Below, piece by piece: positions 1-6,330 of a DNA stretch of 13,594 bases (its first letter is position 1; every line of letters begins with the position of its first letter). The position numbers and the translations under genes are program-made. The notes under the pieces were generated by a model. It was not told the origin of the DNA, made no database searches, and worked only from the letters and a program-made list of their open reading frames with translations. Origin of the DNA: Zymomonas sp. (GTDB lineage Bacteria; Pseudomonadota; Alphaproteobacteria; Sphingomonadales; Sphingomonadaceae). The stretch covers positions 1-13,594 of the forward strand of contig JAIYAJ010000160.1 of NCBI GenBank assembly GCA_027489105.1, read 5' to 3'.

Positions 1-1287
1 ACGAAGCTCTACAGCGACATGACCGAGGTCGCGGTCGACTTCCAGCCGGCCGACCCGGCCTACATCGCCGCGTCCGCGATGTTCGCGCAGAACCCGCGCC
101 CCCGCCAGATCAAGATCGGGTACCGCAACACGGCGAACTCGATCACGAGCGAGCTCGACCTGATCTACGCGGCCGACCCGGACTGGTACTGGATCGGGTT
201 CACCTCCGAGATCCGCGACACCATCAACCAGCAGCTTGCGGCCGACTGGGCCGAGAGCAAGTCGGTCCTGATGGGACTCGAAAGCAACGACGTCTCGACC
301 GAGACGGCTGCCGCTGTCGCCGACAAGACCGCCACGGTGACGATCACCATCGCGACGCCGGGCGTCGTCTCCTGGGCCGCGCACACGCTGGTCAACGGCG
401 ATCAGGTTCGGTTCACGACGACGGGCGCTCTGCCGACCGGCATCGTCGCCGGCACGCTCTACTATGTCGTCAACCAGGCCGCGGGCACGTTCCAGATTTC
501 CGCCACGCTCGGCGGCGCCGCGATCAACACGACCGGCACCCAGAGCGGCACGCAGACCGCGACCTCGCCGCAGTATGGCGGCTCGATCGCCGAATACATC
601 GAGAGCGTCGGCTACGACCGCTCGTTCGTGTTCTATCACACCGACGCCGCGCTCTACCCGGCGCTGGCGCTGATGGCCTACTGCGCGACCCGCGACCTCG
701 ACCGCGGCAACCTGCTCGCGGCGCAGCGCGGCGACATCAACTCGGGCAACGCCTACACCGCCAAGTTCAAGCGCCTGGTCGGGATCACGGTGCTCGACAA
801 GGGCAGCGCGATCATCCAGGCCATCACCGGCTTCATTCCGGGGCTCGGGATCGACGCGGCGCAAGGCCACCGCGCCAACACCTACGTCGACATCGGCAGC
901 CTGCCCATGGTCGTCGAGGGCTCGGTCGGCTCCGGCGCCTTCATCGACGAGATCCACGCCTCCGACTGGATCGTCGCCCGCATGCGCGAGGCGCTGCTCT
1001 CGACGCTCGCGAACAATGCCCGCGTCCCCTTCACGAACCCTGGCGTCGCCATCCTCTGCAACACGGTCCGGGGCGTCATGAACCGGGCTGTCGCGGCCGG
1101 CATCGTCGCGGCGGACTTCGGTGACGATGACACCGAGATTGTGCCGGAATTCACCATCGCGGTCGATCGGGTCGAGAACGTCCCGGTCAGTCAGCGACGC
1201 AACCGGATCGCGCCCGACATCCAGGTCGACTTCCGCTATGCCGGGGCCATCCACTACGCCAGCGCCAGCATCACGCTTCGCTTCTGA
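1..1287 (+). CDS. Tail sheath protein, DUF3383 type (5' partial)
   Basis: This is the contractile sheath subunit that surrounds the tail tube and shortens on infection. The frame is open from base 1, with TKLYSD ahead of the first visible ATG at 19, so the gene starts upstream and the ATG at 19 is probably internal. DUF3383 proteins usually have about 60-80 more N-terminal residues. The C-terminal part (counting from ATG 19, residues about 185-422) has the family's typical look, with an IQVDFRYAGAIHYASASITLRF-like ending that forms the sheath's exchanged strand region. Residues about 104-181 form a Thr/Gly/Ala-rich beta segment (TATVTITIATPG, GDQVRF, LYYVVN) that looks like an inserted surface domain. 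The neighbour downstream is the tube gene, as expected for sheath-tube pairs. The family call is by recall; the partial 5' end is seen directly. Confidence 0.85.
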   Translation, partial: TKLYSDMTEVAVDFQPADPAYIAASAMFAQNPRPRQIKIGYRNTANSITSELDLIYAADPDWYWIGFTSEIRDTINQQLAADWAESKSVLMGLESNDVSTETAAAVADKTATVTITIATPGVVSWAAHTLVNGDQVRFTTTGALPTGIVAGTLYYVVNQAAGTFQISATLGGAAINTTGTQSGTQTATSPQYGGSIAEYIESVGYDRSFVFYHTDAALYPALALMAYCATRDLDRGNLLAAQRGDINSGNAYTAKFKRLVGITVLDKGSAIIQAITGFIPGLGIDAAQGHRANTYVDIGSLPMVVEGSVGSGAFIDEIHASDWIVARMREALLSTLANNARVPFTNPGVAILCNTVRGVMNRAVAAGIVAADFGDDDTEIVPEFTIAVDRVENVPVSQRRNRIAPDIQVDFRYAGAIHYASASITLRF

Positions 1288-1315
1288 TCAACCGCATCCC
1301 GCAGGAGCCTGACCC

Positions 1316-1768
1316 ATGGCCGTGAACTGCCCCCCGCTGACCCTCTACAGCATGATGAATGTCGCCGTCACGATCGACGGCCGCCAGGTGATCGGCCTGT
1401 GGGAGGGCGACGACGCCGTCGTCATCGAGCGCCCGACCGACATCGGAACGCCGCTGACCGGCGCGGACGGCGCGACCGTCGTCTCGATCACCGCCGACCA
1501 AACCGCGACCGTCACGCTCAAGCTGATGGCGAACAGCGCGATGAACCAGTATCTCGAAGGGCGCGGGAAGGCGATGCGGATGGGGTCGCAGCGCCTCATC
1601 ACGATCGGCATCGTCGACACCGGCACGGGCGAGGGCGGCGGCTGCTCTTCGGCCATCATCACCAAGGAGCCGAGCAAGTCGTTCGGCGCCAACGCGACCG
1701 AGCGGGAATGGGTTCTCTTCTGCAATTGCTGGCAGGAGAACGACATCACCTACAACCCGGCCGCCTGA
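1316..1768 (+). CDS. Tail tube protein, DUF3277 type
   Basis: This 150-aa protein is the inner tail tube subunit that stacks as hexamers under the sheath. The N-terminal pattern (YSMMNVAVTIDGRQVIGLWEGDD) followed by beta strands, SADQTATVTLKLM-type central strands and a C-terminal WQENDITYNP is what I know from the DUF3277 structural proteins of myophages such as KPP10-like phages. It starts 28 nt after the sheath stop with a good Shine-Dalgarno, AGGAG at 1303-1307, 8 nt before the ATG. The length fits a tube protein. Its last 19 nt overlap the end of a convergent minus-strand gene. The Cys pair FCNC near the C-terminus is a small oddity. Confidence 0.85.
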   Translation: MAVNCPPLTLYSMMNVAVTIDGRQVIGLWEGDDAVVIERPTDIGTPLTGADGATVVSITADQTATVTLKLMANSAMNQYLEGRGKAMRMGSQRLITIGIVDTGTGEGGGCSSAIITKEPSKSFGANATEREWVLFCNCWQENDITYNPAA

Positions 1769-2013
1769 TCCTTCTTCTTCTGGGCTTCCATCCAGGAGTT
1801 GAGGCCCAGGTCGGCGGGCGCCTCGACCTTGAGGCCGCCGAATATGGCCTCGGGCGCTTTATCGATCGCCGCGATCAGCGCCTCGATCAGCGCGGCGTTC
1901 TCCGCCTGGCCGATGACGAGTTCGTTGCCGAGCACTTCCAGCTTGGACATGCGCTCGCCAAGATCCTTGATCGCGGCCAGGATCTGCTCGTCTTGGGGTT
2001 TCGGGGCTGACAT
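1750..2013 (-). CDS. Small coiled-coil protein of unknown function (antisense moron-like gene)
   Basis: This 87-aa protein is read opposite to the tail operon. I do not recognise a family. The ATG at 2013 was chosen because upstream codons in the same frame (an ATG at 2112 is possible) translate into Arg/Pro/Cys-rich sequence typical of non-coding shadow, whereas MSAPKPQDEQILAAIKDLGE onward looks like a real protein. Residues about 11-52 show hydrophobic residues every 3-4 positions (ILAAIKDL, MSKLEVLGNEL, AALIEALIAAI), consistent with a helical coiled coil. The C-terminus is charged (KKKDQ). It has no Cys and no signal peptide. The stop overlaps the tube gene by 19 nt. No strong Shine-Dalgarno is visible. 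No plus-strand gene explains this stretch, which supports the call. It may be an accessory or regulatory protein, but nothing in the sequence tells which. Confidence 0.6.
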   Translation of the reverse strand: MSAPKPQDEQILAAIKDLGERMSKLEVLGNELVIGQAENAALIEALIAAIDKAPEAIFGGLKVEAPADLGLNSWMEAQKKKDQAAGL

Positions 2014-2061
2014 CCCGGCATCTGAACCTGATTTCGCGCTTTGGCGCAACGTGGCCCCGAC

Positions 2062-2065
2062 AGGA
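2062..2065 (+). promoter_or_regulatory. Shine-Dalgarno of the 59-aa mini-gene
   Basis: AGGA lies 7 nt before the ATG at 2073. It supports a translated small ORF here and a start that differs from the longer open frame running through this stretch from 2041, which has no such site. Confidence 0.5.
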
Positions 2066-2072
2066 TAACGCC

Positions 2073-2252
2073 ATGGCCTGCTCTCGCTGCACTGCGGCCC
2101 GTCAGGCGGCATCGCGCGCTGTCCGGGCCCTGGGCGCCGGGCGGCTCACGGAAGCCGCCAGCGAGGCCCGGAGCGCCGCAGAGAGCATCGCCGCCAAGGT
2201 CGCCGAGTCCGACCGCATCCGTTCCATCACCCGCAGGAAGCCCAATGGCTGA
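2073..2252 (+). CDS. 59-aa CxxC mini-protein upstream of the tail chaperone
   Basis: This short ORF encodes MACSRCTAARQ, then an Ala/Arg/Glu-rich helix (EAASEARSAAESIAAKVAE), and a basic tail ending RRKPNG. It has AGGA 7 nt before its ATG, and its stop overlaps the chaperone start at 2245 by 8 nt, so translation is probably coupled. The CxxC pair at residues 3-6 could bind metal or form a disulfide. I recall similar short 'MACSRC' proteins near tail genes of other phages but know no function. It is 59 bp from the start of the divergent minus-strand gene, so this gap is where any local promoter would lie. It could be a chaperone cofactor or just a coupling leader. Confidence 0.6.
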   Translation: MACSRCTAARQAASRAVRALGAGRLTEAASEARSAAESIAAKVAESDRIRSITRRKPNG

Positions 2253-2634
2253 AAAGAAGATCAGCGGCCGCACGGTCCGCTACGACCGCCTGCCCGCCGA
2301 CGAGGGGCTGAAGATGCTCCTGCGTGTGCTCAAGGTTCTGGGCCCGGCCTCCGGCTTGATCGAAGCCATCGCGGCCGAAGACGAGGCCAGGCGCGACATG
2401 CTCGCGCTCCAGGCCATCACGTCGTTCACCGCCGAGATGGACAGCGACGCCGTGTTCTCGCTCATCATGGACATGGTGAAGCACTGCCACATCGACGGCG
2501 ATCAGGCGGTGCCCGGCATCATGGATCTGCAGGAACTGCTCGCGGTCGCGATGTTTGCGCTCCAGACGGAGTTCGGCCATTTTTTCGGCGAGGGGGCGGG
2601 CTCGGTCCTCCAGAAGGTGAAGCCGGGGGCGTGA
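2245..2634 (+). CDS. Tail assembly chaperone, G-like (upstream frame)
   Basis: This 129-aa protein fills the role of lambda gpG: it coats the tape measure protein during tail assembly and recruits tube subunits. It is identified by position (between tube and tape measure), size, and the downstream overlapping ORF reachable by a -1 shift. The sequence is helical (residues 20-110: LKMLLRVLKVLGPASGLIEA, FSLIMDMVKHCH, LLAVAMFALQTEFGHFF). The ATG at 2245 was chosen over an upstream in-frame start at 2041 because CAGGAAG at 2234-2240 gives a good ribosome site and the upstream residues are Arg/Pro-rich shadow. The slippery heptamer at 2580-2586 spans codons 112-114. The zero-frame C-terminus after it is only GEGAGSVLQKVKPGA. 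No family name can be given from sequence alone. Confidence 0.8.
   Translation: MAEKKISGRTVRYDRLPADEGLKMLLRVLKVLGPASGLIEAIAAEDEARRDMLALQAITSFTAEMDSDAVFSLIMDMVKHCHIDGDQAVPGIMDLQELLAVAMFALQTEFGHFFGEGAGSVLQKVKPGA
2580..2586 (+). promoter_or_regulatory. Slippery heptamer T TTT TTC for -1 ribosomal frameshift
   Basis: The zero frame of the chaperone reads CAT TTT TTC GGC, so T TTT TTC has the X XXY YYZ form. After a -1 slip both tRNAs can re-pair with TTT TTT. The -1 frame is then open from 2586 (RRGGGLGPPEGEAGG) straight into the next ORF and on to the stop at 2849. A Shine-Dalgarno-like GGAG at 2568-2571 ends 8 nt before the heptamer, and a G-rich tract (2592-2600) follows; either might stimulate slipping. 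No strong hairpin was found by eye. P2-type phages use a closely similar T6 site for their E/E' pair. Confidence 0.75.
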
Positions 2635-2849
2635 GCCTCACAGCTTCGCAAATCCGCGCCATCGCTCCTAACGTCGCCGCCGACCTGTTCCTGTGGCGCC
2701 CGACCCGATCAGACCCGCCGCTCGCGAGCCGGCACGACCTGCGCACGATCTACCACCTCGACGACCTGTTCGACATGCACGAGATCCTGGACCTTGAGGA
2801 TCACCTCGCGGCGAAGGCCGCGGAGGACGCCAAGCGGCCGAGCCGCTAG
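2586..2849 (+). CDS. Tail assembly chaperone T extension, expressed as G-T fusion
   Basis: This is the -1-frame partner of the chaperone. If expressed by frameshift at 2580-2586 it gives a protein of about 201 aa (114 residues of the G part plus 87 from this frame). In known phages the T part binds the tape measure. The frame begins with a Gly/Pro linker (about 15 residues) and then SLTASQIRAIAPNVAADLFLWRP, ending with an acidic helix (YHLDDLFDMHEILDLEDHLAAKA). An independent start at GTG 2631 (4-nt overlap GTGA with the G stop) would give 72 aa, but no clear Shine-Dalgarno precedes it. The fusion is the better model. The stop TAG at 2847-2849 is followed by a second TAG and overlaps the end of the convergent minus-strand gene by 4 nt. 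Confidence 0.7.
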   Translation, partial: RRGGGLGPPEGEAGGVSLTASQIRAIAPNVAADLFLWRPTRSDPPLASRHDLRTIYHLDDLFDMHEILDLEDHLAAKAAEDAKRPSR

Positions 2850-3109
2850 TAGGCGAACAGGCGCCGGAGTTCTTTCGCAAGGTTCTCGCAGGCGGCCGCA
2901 TCGTCCGAGAACTTGCACCGGATCTGCGCCAGCGACCCGTGACTGTTCTTGCGGAAGTGGGTGTCGACCTCTTTGGCCGTCATCTTCCGCGTCTTGCCCG
3001 CCTCGGTGATCTCGCACTTGTCCTGATCGCAGATCGTCATCTGTGCCGAAGCCGGCGCAGAGGCATGCAACGCGGCCAGCGCGGCGGAAACGACCAAGAC
3101 CTTGCTCAT
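2846..3109 (-). CDS. Small secreted four-cysteine protein (antisense moron-like gene)
   Basis: This 87-aa protein is encoded against the tail operon, between the chaperone pair and the tape measure. The N-terminus MSKVLVVSAALAALHASAPA is a clear Sec signal peptide with likely cleavage after ASA (residue 22). The mature part of about 65 residues has four cysteines (C27, C32, C65, C74), which suggests two disulfides in the periplasm. It ends LAKELRRLFAY. Nothing in the family is recognised. The start at 3109 was chosen because the signal peptide begins there. An in-frame ATG at 3145 would add MTAINHLRGRLL, also a possible n-region, and overlap the tape measure start. The 3' end overlaps the chaperone T stop by 4 nt. 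A role in changing the lysogen's envelope, as for other phage morons, is inference only. Confidence 0.7.
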   Translation of the reverse strand: MSKVLVVSAALAALHASAPASAQMTICDQDKCEITEAGKTRKMTAKEVDTHFRKNSHGSLAQIRCKFSDDAAACENLAKELRRLFAY

Positions 3110-3131
3110 GAGCAGGCGTCCACGAAGGTGA

Positions 3132-3162
3132 TTTATGGCTGTCATTGAAGAACTTGTTGCAA
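3132..3162 (-). promoter_or_regulatory. Possible promoter for the secreted minus-strand gene
   Basis: On the minus strand TTGCAA (3162-3157) and CATAAA (3137-3132) each match four of six bases of the sigma-70 -35 and -10 boxes. Their spacing of 19 nt is a little long. Transcription would start about 15 nt before the ATG at 3109. The site lies inside the first codons of the tape measure gene, where the sequence is locally AT-rich. The match is weak. Confidence 0.25.
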
Positions 3163-4637
3163 AACTAGGCTTCGATGTCGAGGGCCTGGCGAAGCTCAAG
3201 GTCGCGGCCAAAGAATTCGACAAAGCCAAGAAGAACATCGTCGCCTCGACGAACCCGCTGAAGGCTGCCGGGGCATCGGCTTCTGTCGCGGCCGTCGGCG
3301 TCGGCAAGCTGGGCGCCCAGTCCAAGAAGTCGAGCCGCAGCGTGCTGTTGCTCGGGACCGCGATGCGGGGCATTCGCCGCGCCGGCTCGATCGCGGCGTC
3401 GGCTTTGCGCGCGATCCTGCTGGTCGCGCTGAAGCTGGTCGGCGCGTTCGCCGGGCTTGTCGCCGGCGCGGCCGCGGTGGCTGCCGGGTTCGTTCTGGTC
3501 GGCGTCAAGGCGGCGCTCGCCCGGCGCGAGGTCAGGCTGGCGGCGGCCGAGATCGGCACCAGCGCGCAAAGCCTGGAGACGGTCGGCAACATCATCAAGG
3601 GCATCGGCTTCGGCGACGGGTTCGCGGACGAGGCCAAGAAGGTCGTCGGGGCGATCGACGAGGTCGCCAAGACGATCAAGAAGGGCGGCGACGAGGCCGA
3701 CGAGGCCAAGAAGAAGTTCAAGGGCTTCGGGATCGACAAGAGCTTCGATGTCGATCCGAAGACCGGCAAGACCCGCGACAGCGCGGCCATCGCGCTAGAC
3801 GTGTTCCAGGCATACAAGCGCGCCACCGAGCAGGCGGCCAACCTCCGCAAGCAGGCGGACGCGCTCGGCAGCAAGGCGCCGAAGCGCGCTGCGGAGCTTC
3901 GCAAGAAGGCGATCGAGCAGGACCGCAAGTCCGACCAGCTTGCCGAGGATTCCGGCATCAGCGGGAAGCTCAAGGTCTTGCTCGATGGCTTGACCGGGAA
4001 GCAGTTCGAGACGGTCGCCAATGAGATCTCCCGCCTGTTCCCGACGACCTCGAACAAGGAAGAGGCGCGGCGGGCAGATGTGGCCAACCAGGCGGTCGAG
4101 GCCGGGCTGAAGTTCGACGCGCTGATGCAGGGGCTGTCGGAGCGGTTCAAGGAGATCGGGACGGCTCTAGCCGTCGAATTCTTGCCGGGGCTCAACTCGT
4201 TCCTCGACGGCGTCATCTCGTTTGCCAAGCGCACCGGCATCATCAAGGAGACGGTCGGAGAGCGCGACGCGCGAATTGAGATGCAGCGCGAAGGCAACCG
4301 CGGCAGCGGGCTCGGGCGAGCTTCTGCGGAAGATCTCCAAGCGGAGGCCGCGCGATCCCAGAAGCGCTTCGAGGATAGCATCAAGGCCCGGTCAGAGCGG
4401 ATCAAGAAGCAGGTGTCGCCGGAAGCCAACGCCGCGAAAATGCAAGGCGCCGCCGAGGCCAAAGCCGACAACCGGAAATACGAGAACATCGGCAACGACC
4501 AGCGCACGATCTCGCCAAGCGTCACGGTCAAGGCGACCGGGCTTGAGGCAGTGGCAACCGCGGTCAAGAACTCGATCCTCGGCGCGATCTCGACCAAGGG
4601 CGCCAACACGTCGACCGGAGCACTGACCACGCCATGA
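3135..4637 (+). CDS. Tail tape measure protein
   Basis: This 500-aa protein sets tail length and is ejected ahead of the DNA. The call rests on position after the chaperone pair and on composition: long Ala/Lys/Glu helices with coiled-coil character (residues about 15-40 and 230-300, e.g. ATEQAANLRKQADAL) and one long hydrophobic segment at about residues 93-130 (AILLVALKLVGAF, VAAGFVLVGV) that could cross the host membrane. The ATG follows AAGGTG at 3125-3130 by 4 nt. At about 0.15 nm per residue, the ruler rule would predict a tail near 75 nm, short for a myophage. No lysozyme or peptidase motif is visible. The C-terminus has a low-complexity Thr/Ser/Gly end. The stop shares ATGA with the next gene. 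Confidence 0.85.
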   Translation: MAVIEELVAKLGFDVEGLAKLKVAAKEFDKAKKNIVASTNPLKAAGASASVAAVGVGKLGAQSKKSSRSVLLLGTAMRGIRRAGSIAASALRAILLVALKLVGAFAGLVAGAAAVAAGFVLVGVKAALARREVRLAAAEIGTSAQSLETVGNIIKGIGFGDGFADEAKKVVGAIDEVAKTIKKGGDEADEAKKKFKGFGIDKSFDVDPKTGKTRDSAAIALDVFQAYKRATEQAANLRKQADALGSKAPKRAAELRKKAIEQDRKSDQLAEDSGISGKLKVLLDGLTGKQFETVANEISRLFPTTSNKEEARRADVANQAVEAGLKFDALMQGLSERFKEIGTALAVEFLPGLNSFLDGVISFAKRTGIIKETVGERDARIEMQREGNRGSGLGRASAEDLQAEAARSQKRFEDSIKARSERIKKQVSPEANAAKMQGAAEAKADNRKYENIGNDQRTISPSVTVKATGLEAVATAVKNSILGAISTKGANTSTGALTTP

Positions 4638-5140
4638 CCTGCATCCTCCTGTCGCGCTCGATCGGCGGCATCTTCGTCGATGTCGTGATCTCGGAAGAGC
4701 ACACGGCGTCAATGGAGATCGCCGAGCACCCGGTCGAGAGCGGCGCGAAGATCAGCGATCACGCTTGGCGGATGCCCTATTCCGTTACGCTGGAATCGGT
4801 GATCGCCAGCGATCGCGCGGTGTCGTCCTATCAGGCGCTGCTCGCGCTGCAGGAGAAGGCGGAGCCATTCGCCCTGATCACCGGGCTCAAGGTCTACGGC
4901 AACATGCTGGTCAAGGAGATCAGCGCGACCCGCGACCGCGAGCACGGCCGCGTCCTGAAGTTTACGGCCGAGCTCCAAGAGGTAATCATCGTCGATACGC
5001 AGACCACCAGCGGGACGGGCGACACCGACAGCGACGCAGCCAAGAGCACGACCAAGCGCGGGCAGGTGTCGGCGCGGACTAGCGAGAGCATCCCGTCGAA
5101 GACCAACAGCATCCTCGACAACGCCAAGGCCGTCGACTGA
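4634..5140 (+). CDS. Dit-like baseplate/tail protein
   Basis: This 168-aa protein probably sits at the end of the tube, next to the hub. Residues about 10-120 look like the N-terminal Dit-like beta fold: FVDVVISEEHTASMEIAEHP, then KISDHAWRMPYSVTLESVI, a helix (SSYQALLALQEKAEPFALIT) and LKVYGNMLVKEISATRD followed by a final strand LKFTAELQEVIIVDTQ. This strand-helix-strand pattern, a bound 'ligand for a beta hub', is what I know from Dit-like proteins of myophages. The last 45 residues are Ser/Thr/Lys-rich and likely disordered. It overlaps the tape measure stop by 4 nt (ATGA), so it is translationally coupled. No own strong Shine-Dalgarno is seen. Confidence 0.7.
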   Translation: MTCILLSRSIGGIFVDVVISEEHTASMEIAEHPVESGAKISDHAWRMPYSVTLESVIASDRAVSSYQALLALQEKAEPFALITGLKVYGNMLVKEISATRDREHGRVLKFTAELQEVIIVDTQTTSGTGDTDSDAAKSTTKRGQVSARTSESIPSKTNSILDNAKAVD

Positions 5141-5142
5141 CC

Positions 5143-5463
5143 ATGCCCTATCGCGAGCTTCCCATCATCGACGCACCGTCGCAGTCGTTCACGACAACCC
5201 TGTCGGGCCGGCGCTGCGATTTTGTCGTCAACTATTCGACCTGGGCGAACCGCTGGTCGTTCGACCTCGATGTCGATGGCATCCGCGCCCTGTCGGGGCG
5301 GCGCATCGTCACCGGCGTCGATTTGGTCCAGCCATTTGCACTAGGTATCGGCAACCTCATCGCCGCGCCTTGGGGCGATAGCACCGCCGAGCCTGGCCGA
5401 ACCGAACTACCATCCGGCCGCGTGCGGCTGTTCCACTTCGACCCGCTCGAGGCCGCCGCGTGA
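5143..5463 (+). CDS. Baseplate plug protein (Pam3 gp18-like/DUF6983)
   Basis: This 106-aa all-beta protein matches the pattern of the small baseplate 'plug' family seen in the cyanophage Pam3 structure: LPIIDAPSQSFTTTLSGRRC, then FVVNYSTWANRWSFDLDVDG and a strand with GVDLVQPFALGIGNLIA, ending RVRLFHFD. The family name is from memory. The protein starts 2 nt after the Dit-like stop, and its own stop overlaps the hub start as GTGA. Its place between Dit-like and hub fits a small part of the central baseplate. The ATG has only a distant AAGG (5126-5129), so coupled translation is likely. Confidence 0.65.
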   Translation: MPYRELPIIDAPSQSFTTTLSGRRCDFVVNYSTWANRWSFDLDVDGIRALSGRRIVTGVDLVQPFALGIGNLIAAPWGDSTAEPGRTELPSGRVRLFHFDPLEAAA

Positions 5464-6329
5464 GCGTCCGGCAGTGGAAGCGCATTATTGAGGTGACTGT
5501 GACCGGCAAGGCCGGGAGCCTCAAGGTGGGCAACCTGAAGATCGACTTCAGCGTCTCGAAAGGCATCGGGTCGAAGCAGAACACCGCCACGATCGCGATT
5601 TGGAACCTGACCAAGAGCCACCGCCGGCAGCTTGGCGAAGAATTCGACAAGATCGAGCTGAAGGCCGGCTACGAGGGCGGCCCACTGTCGGTCATCTTCA
5701 AAGGCGACATTCGCGACGTCACGCACACGAAAGAAACTGCAGACGTCAAATCCGAGATGGAATGCGGCGACGGCGACGAGGCGATCGGTAAAGGGGCGGT
5801 GTCGAAGACATTTCCCGCCGGCACGAAGCCGAAGGCGGTCGTCGAATACCTCCAGAGCGAGATGCCCGGCACGACCAAGGGTGAGATGAAGGGGATCGAC
5901 GATCTCCCCGCCTACAAGCGCCCGGTGAGCCTCTATGGCTGGGCTGCGCGCGAGATGGACAAGCTCGGCCGCGAGCACGGGTTCTATTGGTCAATCCAGA
6001 ACGGCGAAGTGCAGGCCGTGAAAAACGACAAGGTGTTGTCGGGCACCACCGTCGTCTCGAAAGAGACCGGAATGATTGGCATCCCGACCGTCACCGACAA
6101 GGGCGTGAAGATCAAGGCGCTGCTCAACCCCGAGATCGCGCCAGGCCGCACGATCGACGTGCGCTCCGGCTTCCTTGACGAGGAAAGCGGGAAGGAAAAG
6201 CGCAAGAGCGACGACGGCGGTGGCCTGTTCCGCGTCTCGGAAGTCACGTTCAGCGGCACGAACCGCGGCGAAGAATTCTACGTCGAGGCGGAGGCAAACC
6301 GCATCGAGGGGGAAAAGGTGGTGAAGTAG
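5460..6329 (+). CDS. Baseplate hub protein (T4 gp27/Mu gp44-like)
   Basis: This 289-aa protein is the trimeric hub that joins the tube to the spike. Residues about 20-100 show the first hub domain (KIDFSVSKGIGSKQNTATI, IWNLTKSHRRQL, IELKAGYEGG, VIFKGDIRDV). Residues about 155-200 contain the reader-like FYWSIQNGEVQAV strand pair. Residues 205-232 carry the conserved MIGIPTVTDKGVKIKALLNP motif followed by PGRTIDV, which I associate with this hub family. The GTG start overlaps the plug stop by 4 nt (GTGA). The last residues (EGEKVVK) are coded over an AAGGTG that also serves as the ribosome site of the next gene. Confidence 0.8.
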   Translation: MSVRQWKRIIEVTVTGKAGSLKVGNLKIDFSVSKGIGSKQNTATIAIWNLTKSHRRQLGEEFDKIELKAGYEGGPLSVIFKGDIRDVTHTKETADVKSEMECGDGDEAIGKGAVSKTFPAGTKPKAVVEYLQSEMPGTTKGEMKGIDDLPAYKRPVSLYGWAAREMDKLGREHGFYWSIQNGEVQAVKNDKVLSGTTVVSKETGMIGIPTVTDKGVKIKALLNPEIAPGRTIDVRSGFLDEESGKEKRKSDDGGGLFRVSEVTFSGTNRGEEFYVEAEANRIEGEKVVK

Positions 6330-6330
6330 G

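Noticed and set aside
1399..2010. Plus-strand open frame across the tube gene and the minus-strand gene
   Set aside because: Arg/His/Asp-rich translation in a shifted frame of the tube gene, then a non-protein-like stretch; no ribosome site.
2026..2052. GCGC-TTTG-GCGC inverted repeat between the divergent starts, as an operator
   Set aside because: Only a 4-bp self-complementary core with poor flanks; frequent by chance in GC-rich DNA. No promoter boxes were found around it.
2041..2244. N-terminal extension of the chaperone gene
   Set aside because: Arg/Pro-rich residues and no ribosome site; the ATG at 2245 has CAGGAAG, and another small gene is read in this stretch.
3165..4702. Very long minus-strand open frame (about 500 codons) opposite the tape measure gene
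   Set aside because: Its Ser/Ala/Arg-rich translation mirrors the codon bias of the tape measure gene. Only its last 87 codons (2846-3109), with a signal peptide, look like a real protein.
5232..5978. Minus-strand 248-codon open frame opposite plug and hub genes
   Set aside because: Antisense shadow of well-recognised plus-strand baseplate genes.
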